Shown here: piece by piece, positions 43,941 to 54,455 of the stretch
Layout of the letters: every line of letters begins with the position of its first letter
How positions within the stretch are numbered: the stretch's first letter is position 1
The notes under the pieces: generated by a model
Seen by the model: the letters and a program-made list of their open reading frames with translations, nothing else
Told to the model about the DNA's origin: nothing
The model's database searches: none
DNA from: Methylobacterium platani
GTDB lineage: Bacteria > Pseudomonadota > Alphaproteobacteria > Rhizobiales > Beijerinckiaceae
Direction of reading: 5' to 3'
Assembly (NCBI RefSeq): GCF_001653715.1
Contig: NZ_LWHQ01000058.1
Coordinates: 1-60,976, forward strand
DNA length: 60,976 nt
Program-made: the position numbers and the translations under genes

Positions 43941-44378
43941 TCAGGCGGCCTGGGTCGAGCGCGGGCGGCGGACCACCGGCTTCTGGCCGAGGCCGATGCT
44001 CTTGGCGAGCTCGGAGCGCTGGGCGGCGTAGTTGGCGGCGACCATGGGATAGTCCGGCGGCAGGCCCCATTTCTGGCGGTACTGCTCGGGCGTGAGGCCG
44101 CGGCCGGCGAGGTGGCGCTTCAGCGTCCGGTACCGGCGCCCGTCCTCCAGGCTGATCAGGTAGTCGGGCGAGACGGTCTTCTTGATCGGCACCGGCGGGG
44201 TCAGCCGCTCGGGCTCCGCCGGGGCGGCCGAGCCGAGGCGGGCCACCGCCTCGTGGACGCTGCGGATCAGGCTCGACAGCTCGCCCACCGGCACGCTGTT
44301 GTTCGACACGTAGGCCGACACAATATCGGACACCAGGCCGATCATCTGAGGCGTTTCGACGTGGTCAGCTGAGCTCAT
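43941..44378 (-). CDS. Ros/MucR family transcriptional regulator, altered zinc site
   Basis: A 145-residue regulator. The MucR N-terminal oligomerisation part reads LVSDIVSAYVSNNSVPVGEL; the DNA-binding part VSPDYLISLEDGRRYRTLKR, HLAGRGLTPEQYRQKWGLPP and DYPMVAANYAAQRSELAK. In Ros and most MucR proteins the finger starts with Cys (YIICLEDG); here Ser takes that place and no second Cys is found, so zinc may not be bound. ATG 44378 (MSSADHVETPQMIGL) matches family starts. The gene sits between ntrC and ntrY, which are usually adjacent. Confidence 0.92.
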   Translation of the reverse strand: MSSADHVETPQMIGLVSDIVSAYVSNNSVPVGELSSLIRSVHEAVARLGSAAPAEPERLTPPVPIKKTVSPDYLISLEDGRRYRTLKRHLAGRGLTPEQYRQKWGLPPDYPMVAANYAAQRSELAKSIGLGQKPVVRRPRSTQAA

Positions 44379-45224
44379 TGCGGTCCTCGAGAAGTGCGGG
44401 CCCCCGTCCGAGGTGATGGATGTTACGCCAGTCTCCGTCAACCGCAAGGTGTCCGGTTCAACACAAGAGATGGATCTGCTTTAGTGAAATTTGTTTCCGT
44501 AGGGTCACCGGCGCCGCCGAATGCGGCGGCCCGGTGCCGGCGGGCACGGCGGCGGGATCGCGAGCCGGCCGCTGCCCGGGACGGTCGATCCCGGCGGAAA
44601 CCCTTTCTTCCTCAGTTGCTTGCGGCGTCTCCCGGGCCTCCCCGGCGCGGCGGGCGGCGCGGGACCGGCGATGCACCCGGACCCGCTGAGCGGTTTTGTG
44701 TCATCACTTAAACAAGGGTAAAGACCGCGATCCTATACGTTCCAGGCCGATTTATCGGCGCGCAGATATCCAATCCAGGCAGGCTCCGGTCGCGCGCCGC
44801 ACCGGCGGCTGATCGGTCGAAACCGTGGCGCCGGTGCAGGATTCCGGTCGCGGCCGTTCGCGATGCCGGCGGCGCAACGTGATCGCGAGAACAGGCGAGG
44901 TCTTCGGACCGCGGACCGACCTTGCACGACTTCGCGCCGCGCCGGATGGACACAGGAAAAACTTCCCGGCCCGCTGCATCGCGCGGCGGGAGCCCGGACG
45001 GCACGGCGCGAGGCCGAGCTTGAGCGCGCGCCCCGCGCGGCCCGGCATCGCGCCGGCGCCGTTGCGCGGATGACCAAAAACGAGCCAGACCGGCCCGCGT
45101 CCCATCCGGGCCTGCCGGATTATCCCGAGCGAGGTCCCGTCGCGAAGGGCGGCCCCGGCTCATGCGTCGGAATGCCGCGCATGGCCGGGTCGGCTTTCGG
45201 CGTCGCCGCCCGGGCGTCGCGGGT
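44379..45224. other. 846-bp region between ntrC and mucR with no convincing gene
   Basis: No frame here reads like a protein; those that are open are Arg/Pro/Ala-rich shadows. Local AT-richer patches (about 44415-44500, 44690-44750) near mucR are the likely place for its promoter. The size and conservation-free look leave room for a small RNA or a long leader of mucR, but I see no clear terminator to mark one. Confidence 0.4.
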
Positions 45225-46682
<1,458 letters not shown>

Positions 46683-46687
46683 GGCGC

Positions 46688-47848
46688 TCACTCGGTCTCG
46701 GCGGAGGATTCGCGCCCGTCGCGGGCATGCGACATCGGCAGGAGGACGCGGAAGGTGGTGCGGCGGGGGGCGGGGTCGCACTCGACGATGCCGCCGTGGT
46801 CGCCGACGATCTTGGCCACCAGCGCGAGGCCGAGGCCCGACCCTTGCGCCTTGGTGGTGACGAAGGGGTCGAACAGGTCCGGCAGGAGCTCGGCCGTGAC
46901 GCCCGGGCCGTTGTCGCGCACCGCGACCTCGATCGGCAGGCTGACCCGCTCGCGCGAGCCCGGCACCTGGAGGCGAAGTCCCGTCCGGAAGGCGGTCGAC
47001 AGGATGATCTCGCCGTCGACCGCGTCGGCGCCGATCGCTTCCGCCGCGTTCTTGACGAGGTTCAGGATGACCTGGATCAGCTGGTCGCGGTTGCCGAGCA
47101 CCGGCGGCAGGGACGGATCGTAGTTCTCGACGAAGCGGATGTGGCGGGCAAAGCCCGACTGGGCCGAGCGCTTCACCTGGTCGAGGACGCCGTGGACGTT
47201 GACCGGCCCGCGCTCGACCGGGCGCTCGTCGCCGAACAGCTCCATCCGCTCGACGATGCGCACGATCCGGTCGGATTCGTCGCAGATCAGCCGGGTCAGG
47301 AGGCGGTCGTCCTCGGCGGCCGACTGCTCGAGGAGCTGGGCCGCGCCGCGGATGCCGGCGAGCGGGTTCTTGATCTCGTGGGCCAGCATCGCGCCGAGCG
47401 CCACCATCGAGCGGGCCGCCCCCCGATGGGTGAGCTGGCGGTTCATCTTGTCGGCGATGGTGCGCTCCTGGAGCATCAGCACCACGAGGTCGTCGTCGAG
47501 ATGGGTCGCGAACACGTCGACGCTGCGCTCGAGGCCGGTGCGCGGCGAGGCCAGTTCCACCCGGTACTCGCTGACGCTGGCCCGGCGCCGGCGCACCTCG
47601 TTCACCAGCGCGATGATCGGCGAGGAGAACGGGATGATGTCGCGCAGGCGCTGGCGCTGCATCATTCGGCGCGAGTAGTCGAAGAAGTGCTCCGCCGCCA
47701 TGTTGACCTGCAGGATGCGCTCGTCCGGACCGATGGTCAGGACGGGCAGCGGCAGGGCGTTGATGATCATCTCGCTCGTCGGGTCGCTCATGAACGACGC
47801 CTTCCGGGTGCGGGCGGCAGGGGGGGCTGGCGCATCGCTCATCCTCAT
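46688..47848 (-). CDS. ntrB: Nitrogen sensor kinase NtrB
   Basis: A 386-residue cytoplasmic kinase/phosphatase of NtrC. PAS domain at about residues 25-130 (INALPLPVLTIGPDERILQV), HisKA ALGAMLAHEIKNPLAGIRGA, HATPase LVKNAAEAIG, DNGPGV and GSGLGLALVAKI. ATG 47848 overlaps the dusB stop by four bases (ATGA), giving translational coupling; an internal ATG two codons on is possible. Confidence 0.96.
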   Translation of the reverse strand: MRMSDAPAPPAARTRKASFMSDPTSEMIINALPLPVLTIGPDERILQVNMAAEHFFDYSRRMMQRQRLRDIIPFSSPIIALVNEVRRRRASVSEYRVELASPRTGLERSVDVFATHLDDDLVVLMLQERTIADKMNRQLTHRGAARSMVALGAMLAHEIKNPLAGIRGAAQLLEQSAAEDDRLLTRLICDESDRIVRIVERMELFGDERPVERGPVNVHGVLDQVKRSAQSGFARHIRFVENYDPSLPPVLGNRDQLIQVILNLVKNAAEAIGADAVDGEIILSTAFRTGLRLQVPGSRERVSLPIEVAVRDNGPGVTAELLPDLFDPFVTTKAQGSGLGLALVAKIVGDHGGIVECDPAPRRTTFRVLLPMSHARDGRESSAETE

Positions 47849-48951
47849 GCGGCCTGGGAATCAGGCCGTGCGGCCTGGGATGCAGGCCGTGCGGCCGGGG
47901 CCTCGAAGGCGCGGCGCAGGAGCCGCGCGGCCTCGTCCGGGTCGGTGGTGGTGACGAGCCGGGTCCGCTCGGGCGCAGAGAGCCCGCCGGCATGGTCGGC
48001 ATAGGCCGCCAGGTGCTTGCGGGCGTGGCGCACGCCCATCCGGGCACCGTAGAGCGCGAGCAGCCCCTCGTAATGCTCGGCGGCCAGCTCCGCCTTGGCC
48101 GCGGCGTCGGGCTCGACGATCGTCTCGCCGACGAGGCCCGCCGCGACCGCGGCGACGAGCCAGGGCCGCCCGACCGCCGCCCGCCCGATCATCACCGCGT
48201 CGGCGCCCGACGCGCCGAGGCAGGCCCGGGCATCGTCGAGGCTCGCGACGTCGCCGTTGGCGACGACCGGGATCGCGACCGCCTCCCGGACGAGGCGGAT
48301 CGCCGCCCAGTCGGCCCGGCCGGTATAGAATTGCTGCCGGGTGCGGCCGTGCACCGTGACGGCGGCGTAGCCGAGCCGTTCGGCCCGGCGCGCCAGGTCC
48401 GGGGCGTTGCGGGTGGCGTCGTCCCAGCCGAGCCGCATCTTGACGGTGACCGGCACCGACACCGCCCCGCGCACCGCGGCGAGCAGGCGCTCGGCATGGT
48501 CGAGGTCGCGCATCAGGGCCGAGCCGGCCTGGCCGCCGGTCACGGCCTTGGCCGGGCAGCCCATGTTGACGTCGATCACGTCGGCGCCGTTCGCCGCGGC
48601 CAGCCGCGCCCCCTCCGCCATCCAGCGCGGATCGCAGCCGGCGAGCTGGACGATGTGGGGCAGCACGCCCTCGCCCTCGGCCCGCAGGCGCGCCTCCTCG
48701 GTACCGCGGGCGAAATCCTCCGCCGCCACCATCTCGGACACGGTCGCGGTGGCCCCTAACCGGCGGGCGATGCGGCGCATGTGCAGGTCGGTGACGCCCG
48801 ACAGGGGTGCGAGAAGCGCCCCGCGCGCCAGCAGCGCGCCATGCGCGCCCAAGGGCGGCGCCAGCGCCGTCCCGGCGGACGCCGGTCCTGTTGGCAGCGC
48901 TGCCGGCTCGGCCCCCGACGCCTCGGCGCTCAAATAATGGTCAGTCGTCAT
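47845..48951 (-). CDS. dusB: tRNA-dihydrouridine synthase DusB (NifR3)
   Basis: A 368-residue FMN enzyme reducing uridines in tRNA. TIM-barrel landmarks: LLAPLSGVTDLHMRRIARRL, VNMGCPAKAVTGGQAGSALM with the catalytic Cys, VTVHGRTRQQFYTGRADW, and NGDVASLDDA. The C-terminus carries a short AARPASQAARPDSQAA repeat caused by a 20-bp direct repeat. Starts at MTTDHY (48951). First gene of the dusB-ntrB-ntrC operon, the conserved nifR3-ntrBC arrangement. Confidence 0.95.
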   Translation of the reverse strand: MTTDHYLSAEASGAEPAALPTGPASAGTALAPPLGAHGALLARGALLAPLSGVTDLHMRRIARRLGATATVSEMVAAEDFARGTEEARLRAEGEGVLPHIVQLAGCDPRWMAEGARLAAANGADVIDVNMGCPAKAVTGGQAGSALMRDLDHAERLLAAVRGAVSVPVTVKMRLGWDDATRNAPDLARRAERLGYAAVTVHGRTRQQFYTGRADWAAIRLVREAVAIPVVANGDVASLDDARACLGASGADAVMIGRAAVGRPWLVAAVAAGLVGETIVEPDAAAKAELAAEHYEGLLALYGARMGVRHARKHLAAYADHAGGLSAPERTRLVTTTDPDEAARLLRRAFEAPAARPASQAARPDSQAA

Positions 48952-49191
48952 TGTGCACAGCAAATAGCCAAAACCCGGTCATACGCAAGCGCGATCGGCT
49001 TCCGGCCACCGAATTGCTCCCGATTCGCGCGATGGAGGGCCGCGCCTCGCGGCCGGCGGGCGCCGGTGGACCCTCGCACACGGTGGCGTTCCGCGCCGGT
49101 CGGACTCGGCCGGGGCAGGATAGCGGCGCATCGCCGCGGAAGGGAGGCGGCGGAGACAGGTCTGTGTTGCAGTGCGGGAGGAGGCCGGGCC

Positions 49192-50415
49192 TCAGGCCGC
49201 GGCGGCGGCGAAGCGGCGCCCGCGCAGATGCGCGGCGAGACGGCGTCGCACCAGGAGCAGCGCGCCGGAGATCGCCAGGCAGTACACGCCCATCCCGGTC
49301 ACGATGGCGGCGAAGGACACGCCGCGGTCGATGAGCAGGCCCGACAGGCCGGGGCCCACGGCCGTGCCCAGCACCATGATCGCCACGATGGCGCCGCGGA
49401 TCGCCCCGAGGTGGCGGGTGCCGTAGACCTCCGGCCAGAGGGCGCCGAACAGGGTGAGGGAGATCCCGTCGGTGACGCCGTAGAGCAGCATGAAGGCGAA
49501 GGCGGCCGAGCGCGCCTCGACCCCGCCGAGGACCAGGCAGCCGAGCCCGAACGGCACGAGGTAGACCGGCAGCAGCGCCAGGGCGGAGAACCGGTCGACG
49601 AGCCGGCCGGCCACGAGCAGGAAGACCAGGGTCGCGACCGCGTAGGGCGGGAAGGCGGCGGCCAGCACCTCCGGCGGCCAGCCCCGGCTCTCGGCGAGAT
49701 GCACCTGGTGGAAGAAGATCGTGTTGCTGATGAACGAGGGCGGCAGCATCGCGGCGAGCAGCCCGTAGAGGAGCGGATCGGCGAGGGCCTGGGCGCGGGT
49801 CGCCCCCTCGGCCGGGCCGGAGCGCGCCGTCTCCGCCGGCACCCGCTCGCGCCGCACGAGGCGGCGGGCGAGGGGGAGCGCCCCGACGAGGACCAGGGCC
49901 GCGACGCCGAGCCAGGCCCCGCGCCAGCCGACGAGCGCCGCGGCGGCCACGAATCCCAGCGGCAGGCAGGCCTGGCCGGCATTGAGCCCGGTGGCGGCGA
50001 CCGACACCGCCCGGCCGCGCTCCGCCGAGAACCAGCGCCCGAGAAGCGTGTAGGCGGTCTGCAGCATCAGCCCCTGGCCGGCGAGGCGCAGCAGGAACAG
50101 GCTCGCGGCCAGCGCCGGGAGGTTCGGGGCGAGCCCGAGCCCGGCGGCCCCCGCCGCGAGCAGGAGAGCGGCGAGGCCCGCCACCCGGGAGGCCGGCCAG
50201 CGGTCGAGGAGCCCGCCGAGCCCCGCCAGCACCACCGCCGAAGCCAGGGTGACGCCGGCATAGAGCGTCCCGAACGCCCCGTCCGACAGCCCGAACTCCC
50301 GCCGGATCGCCCCGCCCGACAGGGCGACCACGAAGGTCTGCCCGAAGCAGGAGCAGAACAGCAGCAGGAACCCGGCCGCGAGCCAGCGCAGGTTGGCCTT
50401 GAGGAAGGGGATCAT
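49192..50415 (-). CDS. MFS transporter
   Basis: A 407-residue carrier with about twelve helices. Visible parts: FLLLFCSCFGQTFVVALSGG, LLDRWPASRVAGLAALLLA, LLGRWFSAERGRAVSVAATG, and a second half with FISNTIFFHQVHLAESRGWP and VAGRLVDRFSALALLPVYL. ATG 50415 is the family-like start (MIPFLKANLRWLAAGF). Resembles the CynX/monocarboxylate-type branch; substrate unknown. The peroxidase gene lies 75 bp upstream on the same strand and may share a transcript. Confidence 0.85.
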   Translation of the reverse strand: MIPFLKANLRWLAAGFLLLFCSCFGQTFVVALSGGAIRREFGLSDGAFGTLYAGVTLASAVVLAGLGGLLDRWPASRVAGLAALLLAAGAAGLGLAPNLPALAASLFLLRLAGQGLMLQTAYTLLGRWFSAERGRAVSVAATGLNAGQACLPLGFVAAAALVGWRGAWLGVAALVLVGALPLARRLVRRERVPAETARSGPAEGATRAQALADPLLYGLLAAMLPPSFISNTIFFHQVHLAESRGWPPEVLAAAFPPYAVATLVFLLVAGRLVDRFSALALLPVYLVPFGLGCLVLGGVEARSAAFAFMLLYGVTDGISLTLFGALWPEVYGTRHLGAIRGAIVAIMVLGTAVGPGLSGLLIDRGVSFAAIVTGMGVYCLAISGALLLVRRRLAAHLRGRRFAAAAA

Positions 50416-50490
50416 CGGGTCCGGCCCCTGCCGCGGGAGGCCACGTCGAGGCGCGCGGCCCGGGCGATCCCCGGGCCGCGCATTCATCAC

Positions 50491-51537
50491 TTACTGCGAG
50501 CGGCGGCCGAACGAAATCGCGTAGGCCTGGACCCGGGCGTCGATCAGGGGATCGTCCGAGACCTCGACGCCGTCCGGCAGGTTGTTGGGCATGAACAGCA
50601 GCGTCTTCTCGACGGTCTGGCTGTCGGGCACCGCCTTGGTCAGGGTCAGGGTGCCGAGATCGACGAAGCGGCGGTCCTCCGGCCAGGGGATCGTCGAATC
50701 CTTGGTCGAATCGCCCGGCTGGGCGATCTGCGCCTCGACCCGGAACGCCACCGGGGCCTTGGCGAGGTGGGCCGGCATCTCCTCGACGAGGTAGTTCGGG
50801 GCCTTGGCCTTGGCGTCGTCGGCGCTCAGGAGCTCCTCGCCGGCCACCGGCACGATGCGGTAGCGGAAGGCGTTGCGCTTGCCGGCGGCGTCGACCAGCA
50901 CGAAGGCGTTGACGCCGTTATAGACCTGGCGGCCGAAGCTCGACGGGGTCCTGGCGGTGGCGAGCGCCTTCGGGGCGGTCGGGTGCGCCGCCATGAACTG
51001 CTCGACCGGGGTCGGCTTCGCCGTGCCGGGGCCGCTCCGGGTGATCGCCACCAGGAGATCGCGGAACTCCTCGCCGGTCGCGACGGGGAAGAACTTCAGC
51101 GAGTTGGTGACGACGTCCATCTCGGAGCCGTCGGCGGGCTTGAACTTGATCGACAGGCCGTGCGGGTTGGCCTCGGGAGCGCCGTCGGGGATCTGCGGCA
51201 GGCCGGTCGCGTCGGAGAAGCGCACGGTCACCGGCACGGCGGGACCGGCGAACACGCCCGCCTTGCTCAGGGAGGCGGCGTCCTTCGACGGGGTGAAGCT
51301 GCCCTCCACCACCACGCCCTTGGCGTGGTTCGAGCGCTTGCCCGGATGGTCGCCGAAGATCTTGGTCATCGCCGCGATGGTCTGCTCGGCGGTGGACGCG
51401 GCGTCCGGAGCGGCCGCGTTCTGCGCGAAGGCGACCGAGACGGCGGCCGGCGCGGCGAGCGTCAGCACGGCGCCGACGAGCGCGCGCCGGATGGGGGCCC
51501 GATTCGGGAAAGCTTGGTTCGCGAAGGCCTGGGTCAT
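50491..51537 (-). CDS. Catalase-related peroxidase, exported (SrpA-like)
   Basis: A 348-residue heme protein with a signal peptide (RRALVGAVLTLAAPAAVSVA, cleavage near FAQ). The short catalase core is seen as RSNHAKGVVVEGSFTPS with the catalytic His, VTVRFSDATGLPQIPDGAPE, HGLSIKFKPADGSEMDVVTN, and FRYRIVPVAGEELLSADDAK. These small catalase-related proteins act as periplasmic peroxidases rather than full catalases. ATG 51537 follows a GAGGGGAT ribosome site. Confidence 0.9.
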   Translation of the reverse strand: MTQAFANQAFPNRAPIRRALVGAVLTLAAPAAVSVAFAQNAAAPDAASTAEQTIAAMTKIFGDHPGKRSNHAKGVVVEGSFTPSKDAASLSKAGVFAGPAVPVTVRFSDATGLPQIPDGAPEANPHGLSIKFKPADGSEMDVVTNSLKFFPVATGEEFRDLLVAITRSGPGTAKPTPVEQFMAAHPTAPKALATARTPSSFGRQVYNGVNAFVLVDAAGKRNAFRYRIVPVAGEELLSADDAKAKAPNYLVEEMPAHLAKAPVAFRVEAQIAQPGDSTKDSTIPWPEDRRFVDLGTLTLTKAVPDSQTVEKTLLFMPNNLPDGVEVSDDPLIDARVQAYAISFGRRSQ

Positions 51538-51664
51538 GGTCGGTGATCCCCTCACAGGGCCGATTCGGCCCGGCGCGACATGACCCGACAATTCGATTGC
51601 GCGCAAGCGATCGCGCATCAAAAATGCGTCAGGGGCCGAACCGGGATGCCGGTCACGGCCGGGA

Positions 51665-52192
51665 TCACAGCCGCTTGTGCATGAAGGTGCAGGGCTCCGG
51701 CACGCCCGCGGGCGAGCAGGCATAGTCCGGCACCACGCCGGTGACGGCGTAGCCCAGCGAGCGGTAGAGCGCCTCGCCGGCATCGTCGGCGCGGGTGTCG
51801 AGGATCAGGAGCGAGCGCCCCTCGTCGGCGGCCACCCGCTCGGCGGCCAGCATCAAGGCCCGGCCGAGGCCGCGGCGGCGCGCCCGCGGATGGACCAGCA
51901 CCTTGGTGATCTCGGCGCGGTGGCGGCCGTTCGGCGGGCCGGCGAGGCCGACCTGGGCGCTGCCGACGACCAGCCCCTCGTGGCGCGCCGCCAGCAACCG
52001 GCGCGCGCCGCTCCGCAGGGCCGGCAGCCCGTCGCGCCAGAACGCCTCGGCCTCGGCGAGGCGGAAGGGCAGCACGAAGCCGATGCTGGCCCCGTCGAGG
52101 ACGCAAGCCAGCAGCAGGGCGGCGAGGTCCGGCAGCGCGGCCTCGGCCTCGGCGGGGGAGAGGATCGCGATCGAGGGGATGGGCGACGTCAT
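51665..52192 (-). CDS. GNAT family N-acetyltransferase
   Basis: A 175-residue single-domain acetyltransferase. The acetyl-CoA site is ITKVLVHPRARRRGLGRALM, followed by LLILDTRADDAGEALYRSLG and a C-terminal YACSPAGVPEPCTFMHKRL. Members with this C-terminus are common next to XRE-cupin regulators. It begins 11 bp after the regulator's stop, so the two form an operon. Substrate not known. Confidence 0.9.
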   Translation of the reverse strand: MTSPIPSIAILSPAEAEAALPDLAALLLACVLDGASIGFVLPFRLAEAEAFWRDGLPALRSGARRLLAARHEGLVVGSAQVGLAGPPNGRHRAEITKVLVHPRARRRGLGRALMLAAERVAADEGRSLLILDTRADDAGEALYRSLGYAVTGVVPDYACSPAGVPEPCTFMHKRL

Positions 52193-52203
52193 GTCCTGGT
52201 CTC

Positions 52204-52806
52204 TCACGGCCGGCAGATCGCGATGAGGTAGCGGGCCTCCGGGCCCGGGCAGGCGAAGCGCGAGGCGCCGGCGAGCAGGTAGCGCAGGCAATCCCCCGGC
52301 GAGAGGGCGTGGGTGACGCCGTCGAGGGTGAGGTCGAGCCGGCCCTCCAGCATCCAGAGGTGATGCTCGAGGCCGCCGACCGGCGGCGCCTCGTACGGGA
52401 TGGCCGCCCCCGCCGGCAGGGTGCCGAGGACGAGCTCCGCCGCATATCCCCGGGCCGGCGGCGAGACGCCCCGGCGGCGGAAGCCGGTCTCGGGATCGAC
52501 CCAGACGGCCTGGTCGTCGTGGCGCACCACCTGGGCCGGATCGGCCTCGATCTCGGCGAGCAGCCGCGACATCGGCCGGCCGTAGACGGTGCAGAGCCGC
52601 CCGAGCAGCGAGGCGGTCGGGCTGGTCTCGGCCCGCTCCAGCCGCGACAGGGTCGCCCGGCTGATCCCGCTCGTCGCGGCGAGCGCGTCGAGGGACAGGC
52701 CGTGCTCCTGGCGCAGGGAGGCGAGCCGGGCGGCGAGGCGCAGGTCGATGCCGGCGGCGTCGGGCAGGGGGTCGGTCACGGGATCGGGCGCACGAGCATC
52801 TCTCAT
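52204..52806 (-). CDS. XRE family regulator with cupin sensor domain
   Basis: A 200-residue regulator. Residues about 25-80 are an HTH of XRE type (LASLRQEHGLSLDALAATSG, ISRATLSRLERAETSPTASL); residues about 110-198 a cupin (LVLGTLPAGAAIPYEAPPVG, EHHLWMLEGRLDLTLDGVTH). The cupin probably senses a small molecule, perhaps the GNAT substrate. The start codon lies inside a TCTCAT-AA-ATGAGA palindrome, suggesting tight autoregulation. Confidence 0.92.
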   Translation of the reverse strand: MRDARAPDPVTDPLPDAAGIDLRLAARLASLRQEHGLSLDALAATSGISRATLSRLERAETSPTASLLGRLCTVYGRPMSRLLAEIEADPAQVVRHDDQAVWVDPETGFRRRGVSPPARGYAAELVLGTLPAGAAIPYEAPPVGGLEHHLWMLEGRLDLTLDGVTHALSPGDCLRYLLAGASRFACPGPEARYLIAICRP

Positions 52807-52814
52807 AAATGAGA
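52801..52814. promoter_or_regulatory. Palindrome covering the XRE-cupin start codon
   Basis: TCTCATAAATGAGA is a perfect inverted repeat with a 2-bp spacer. The CAT at 52804-52806 is the start codon of the minus-strand regulator gene, so a protein bound here would block initiation. The following ATTCTCTCAC adds a partial half-site. Confidence 0.6.
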
Positions 52815-53067
52815 AATTCTCTCACGATCAGACGGAGGTCAAGCCCGGTCTCCCGGGCCTCCGGAAGCGCGCCGGACCGGCGCCCTTCGCATCGGTGCCC
52901 CGCGAACCCTCCGCGTCAGGGCGGCCGCTCCCGGACGATGCACGGCGCAGGCTCCGTCACGGCGCGCTCGGCCGCATCATCCATCGTCGGCCTGCGTGGT
53001 CGGGCCGAGGTCGCGATGTCGCGCATCGTGCGAACGACAGGCCGACTCTCCATAAGGACGCCGCCCG

Positions 53068-53871
53068 TCAGCGCTCCCGCCGCTTCACCGCGACCCAGGC
53101 CGCTTCCATCGCCGCGAGCCCGGCCTCCGGCAGGGTGCGGCCGGCCTGCGTCACCTCCGCCTCCATGGCGGCGAAGCGGCGCTGGAACTTCAGGTTCGCC
53201 CGCCGCAGGGCCTCCTCCGGATCGACGCCGGCGTGGCGGGCGAGGTTCGCGACCGAGAACAGGAGGTCGCCGATCTCCTCGGCCACCGCCTCGGGGCCTT
53301 CCCCGGCCAGCGCCTGCGCCACCTCGTCGGTCTCCTCGCGCACCTTGGCGACGACCTCGGCGGCATCCGGCCAGTCGAAGCCGACGGCGGCCGCCTTGCG
53401 CGAGATCTTTTCCGCCCGGGCGAGGGCGGGCAGCGCCAGCGGTACGCCGGACAGCGTCCCCGCCGGCGCGGCGCGGCCGGAGCGGGTCTTGTCGGCTCGC
53501 TCCTGCGCCTTGATCGCCGCCCATTGGGCGTTCACCGCCTCCGGATCGAGGCCGCGGACCTCGCCGAAGATGTGGGGATGGCGGCGCACCATCTTGTCGG
53601 CGATGGCGGCCGCCACGTCGTCGAAGGCGAAGCGGCCGGCCTCCTCGGCGATCCGGGCCTGGAACACGACCTGGAACAGGAGGTCGCCGAGCTCGTCGCG
53701 CAGCTCCTCCGGGTCGCCGCCCTCGACCGCGTCGGCGACCTCGTAGGCCTCCTCGATCGTGTAGGGGACGATGCTGGCCGGGGTCTGCGCCAGGTCCCAG
53801 GGGCAGCCGCCCTCCGGGTCGCGCAAGCGCGCCATGATCCCGAGGAGCCGCGCGATCGGGGTGGTGCTCAT
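53068..53871 (-). CDS. mazG: Nucleoside triphosphate pyrophosphohydrolase MazG
   Basis: A 267-residue housecleaning NTPase with two tandem MazG domains. The first has DPEGGCPWDLAQTPASIVPY and the ExxE/ExxD metal motif in TIEEAYEVADAVEGGDPEEL and RDELGDLLFQVVFQARI; the second ETDEVAQALAGEGPEAVAEE and IGDLLFSVANLARHAGV. ATG 53871 gives the family start MSTTPIARLLGIM. The gene is the last minus-strand gene before the replication-origin region. Confidence 0.96.
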   Translation of the reverse strand: MSTTPIARLLGIMARLRDPEGGCPWDLAQTPASIVPYTIEEAYEVADAVEGGDPEELRDELGDLLFQVVFQARIAEEAGRFAFDDVAAAIADKMVRRHPHIFGEVRGLDPEAVNAQWAAIKAQERADKTRSGRAAPAGTLSGVPLALPALARAEKISRKAAAVGFDWPDAAEVVAKVREETDEVAQALAGEGPEAVAEEIGDLLFSVANLARHAGVDPEEALRRANLKFQRRFAAMEAEVTQAGRTLPEAGLAAMEAAWVAVKRRER

Positions 53872-54191
53872 GTCCGGCCATCCGTCCACGCCGCACCCGG
53901 CGGCGCCTCGGGCCCGCTCATAGGCGCCGGAGACGCCGTGGTGAAGCACCGCCAGGGAAGAGGAGGGCAAGGCAGGGCAGGGACCTGATCTTCCTCGTTT
54001 ATTCCGTAAATTCCGCAGTCAGGAGGATTGTATCCAATCGGCGCCGAAGGCGCACCCTATCGTTCGTCAAAACGAACCCTGTCTCGGCCCTATAGGTGAC
54101 TTATCAGTCATGGATTCTCAGAGAGTCAGTTATGTGGATTATATGGAGGGGCGAATTCCGCTGTCCCAACAGAGGCTTGCGGGGTGGTCGC

Positions 54192-54418
54192 GCATACGGC
54201 TCTGCGTGGATCGGCATCGGACTCTGCGTGGATGCGCATCGGATTCTGCGGGGATTCCGGGGGTTCGCGCATCGGATTCGGCGTGGCCGCGCATCGGATT
54301 CGGCGTCGGGGCCCGCCCAACCCCTCGGAATCCGGCCGGTTTCGATCCGCCCCCGCGTATCGAACTCTGCGCGGGAAGCCGGCCCGCGACTCCGCCCCGT
54401 ATCGAACTCTGCGCCGCC
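54192..54418 (+). repeat. Iteron-like direct repeats (22-bp period)
   Basis: Five 20-bp copies close to GCATCGGATTCTGCGTGGAT start at 54192, 54214, 54236, 54269 and 54291: spacings 22, 22, 33 and 22, i.e. two or three helical turns. Two diverged copies (GTATCGAACTCTGCGCGG type) start at 54357 and 54399. Phased direct repeats of this size upstream of a rep gene are the hallmark of iterons. Confidence 0.85.
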
Positions 54419-54455
54419 CGTGCACCGGGTCTCCACCGGCTCGGGGGGCTTCAGC

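Noticed and set aside
44708..45163. Minus-strand 151-codon frame between mucR and ntrC
   Set aside because: Arg/Ala/Pro-rich, no ribosome site, frames on both strands are equally open.
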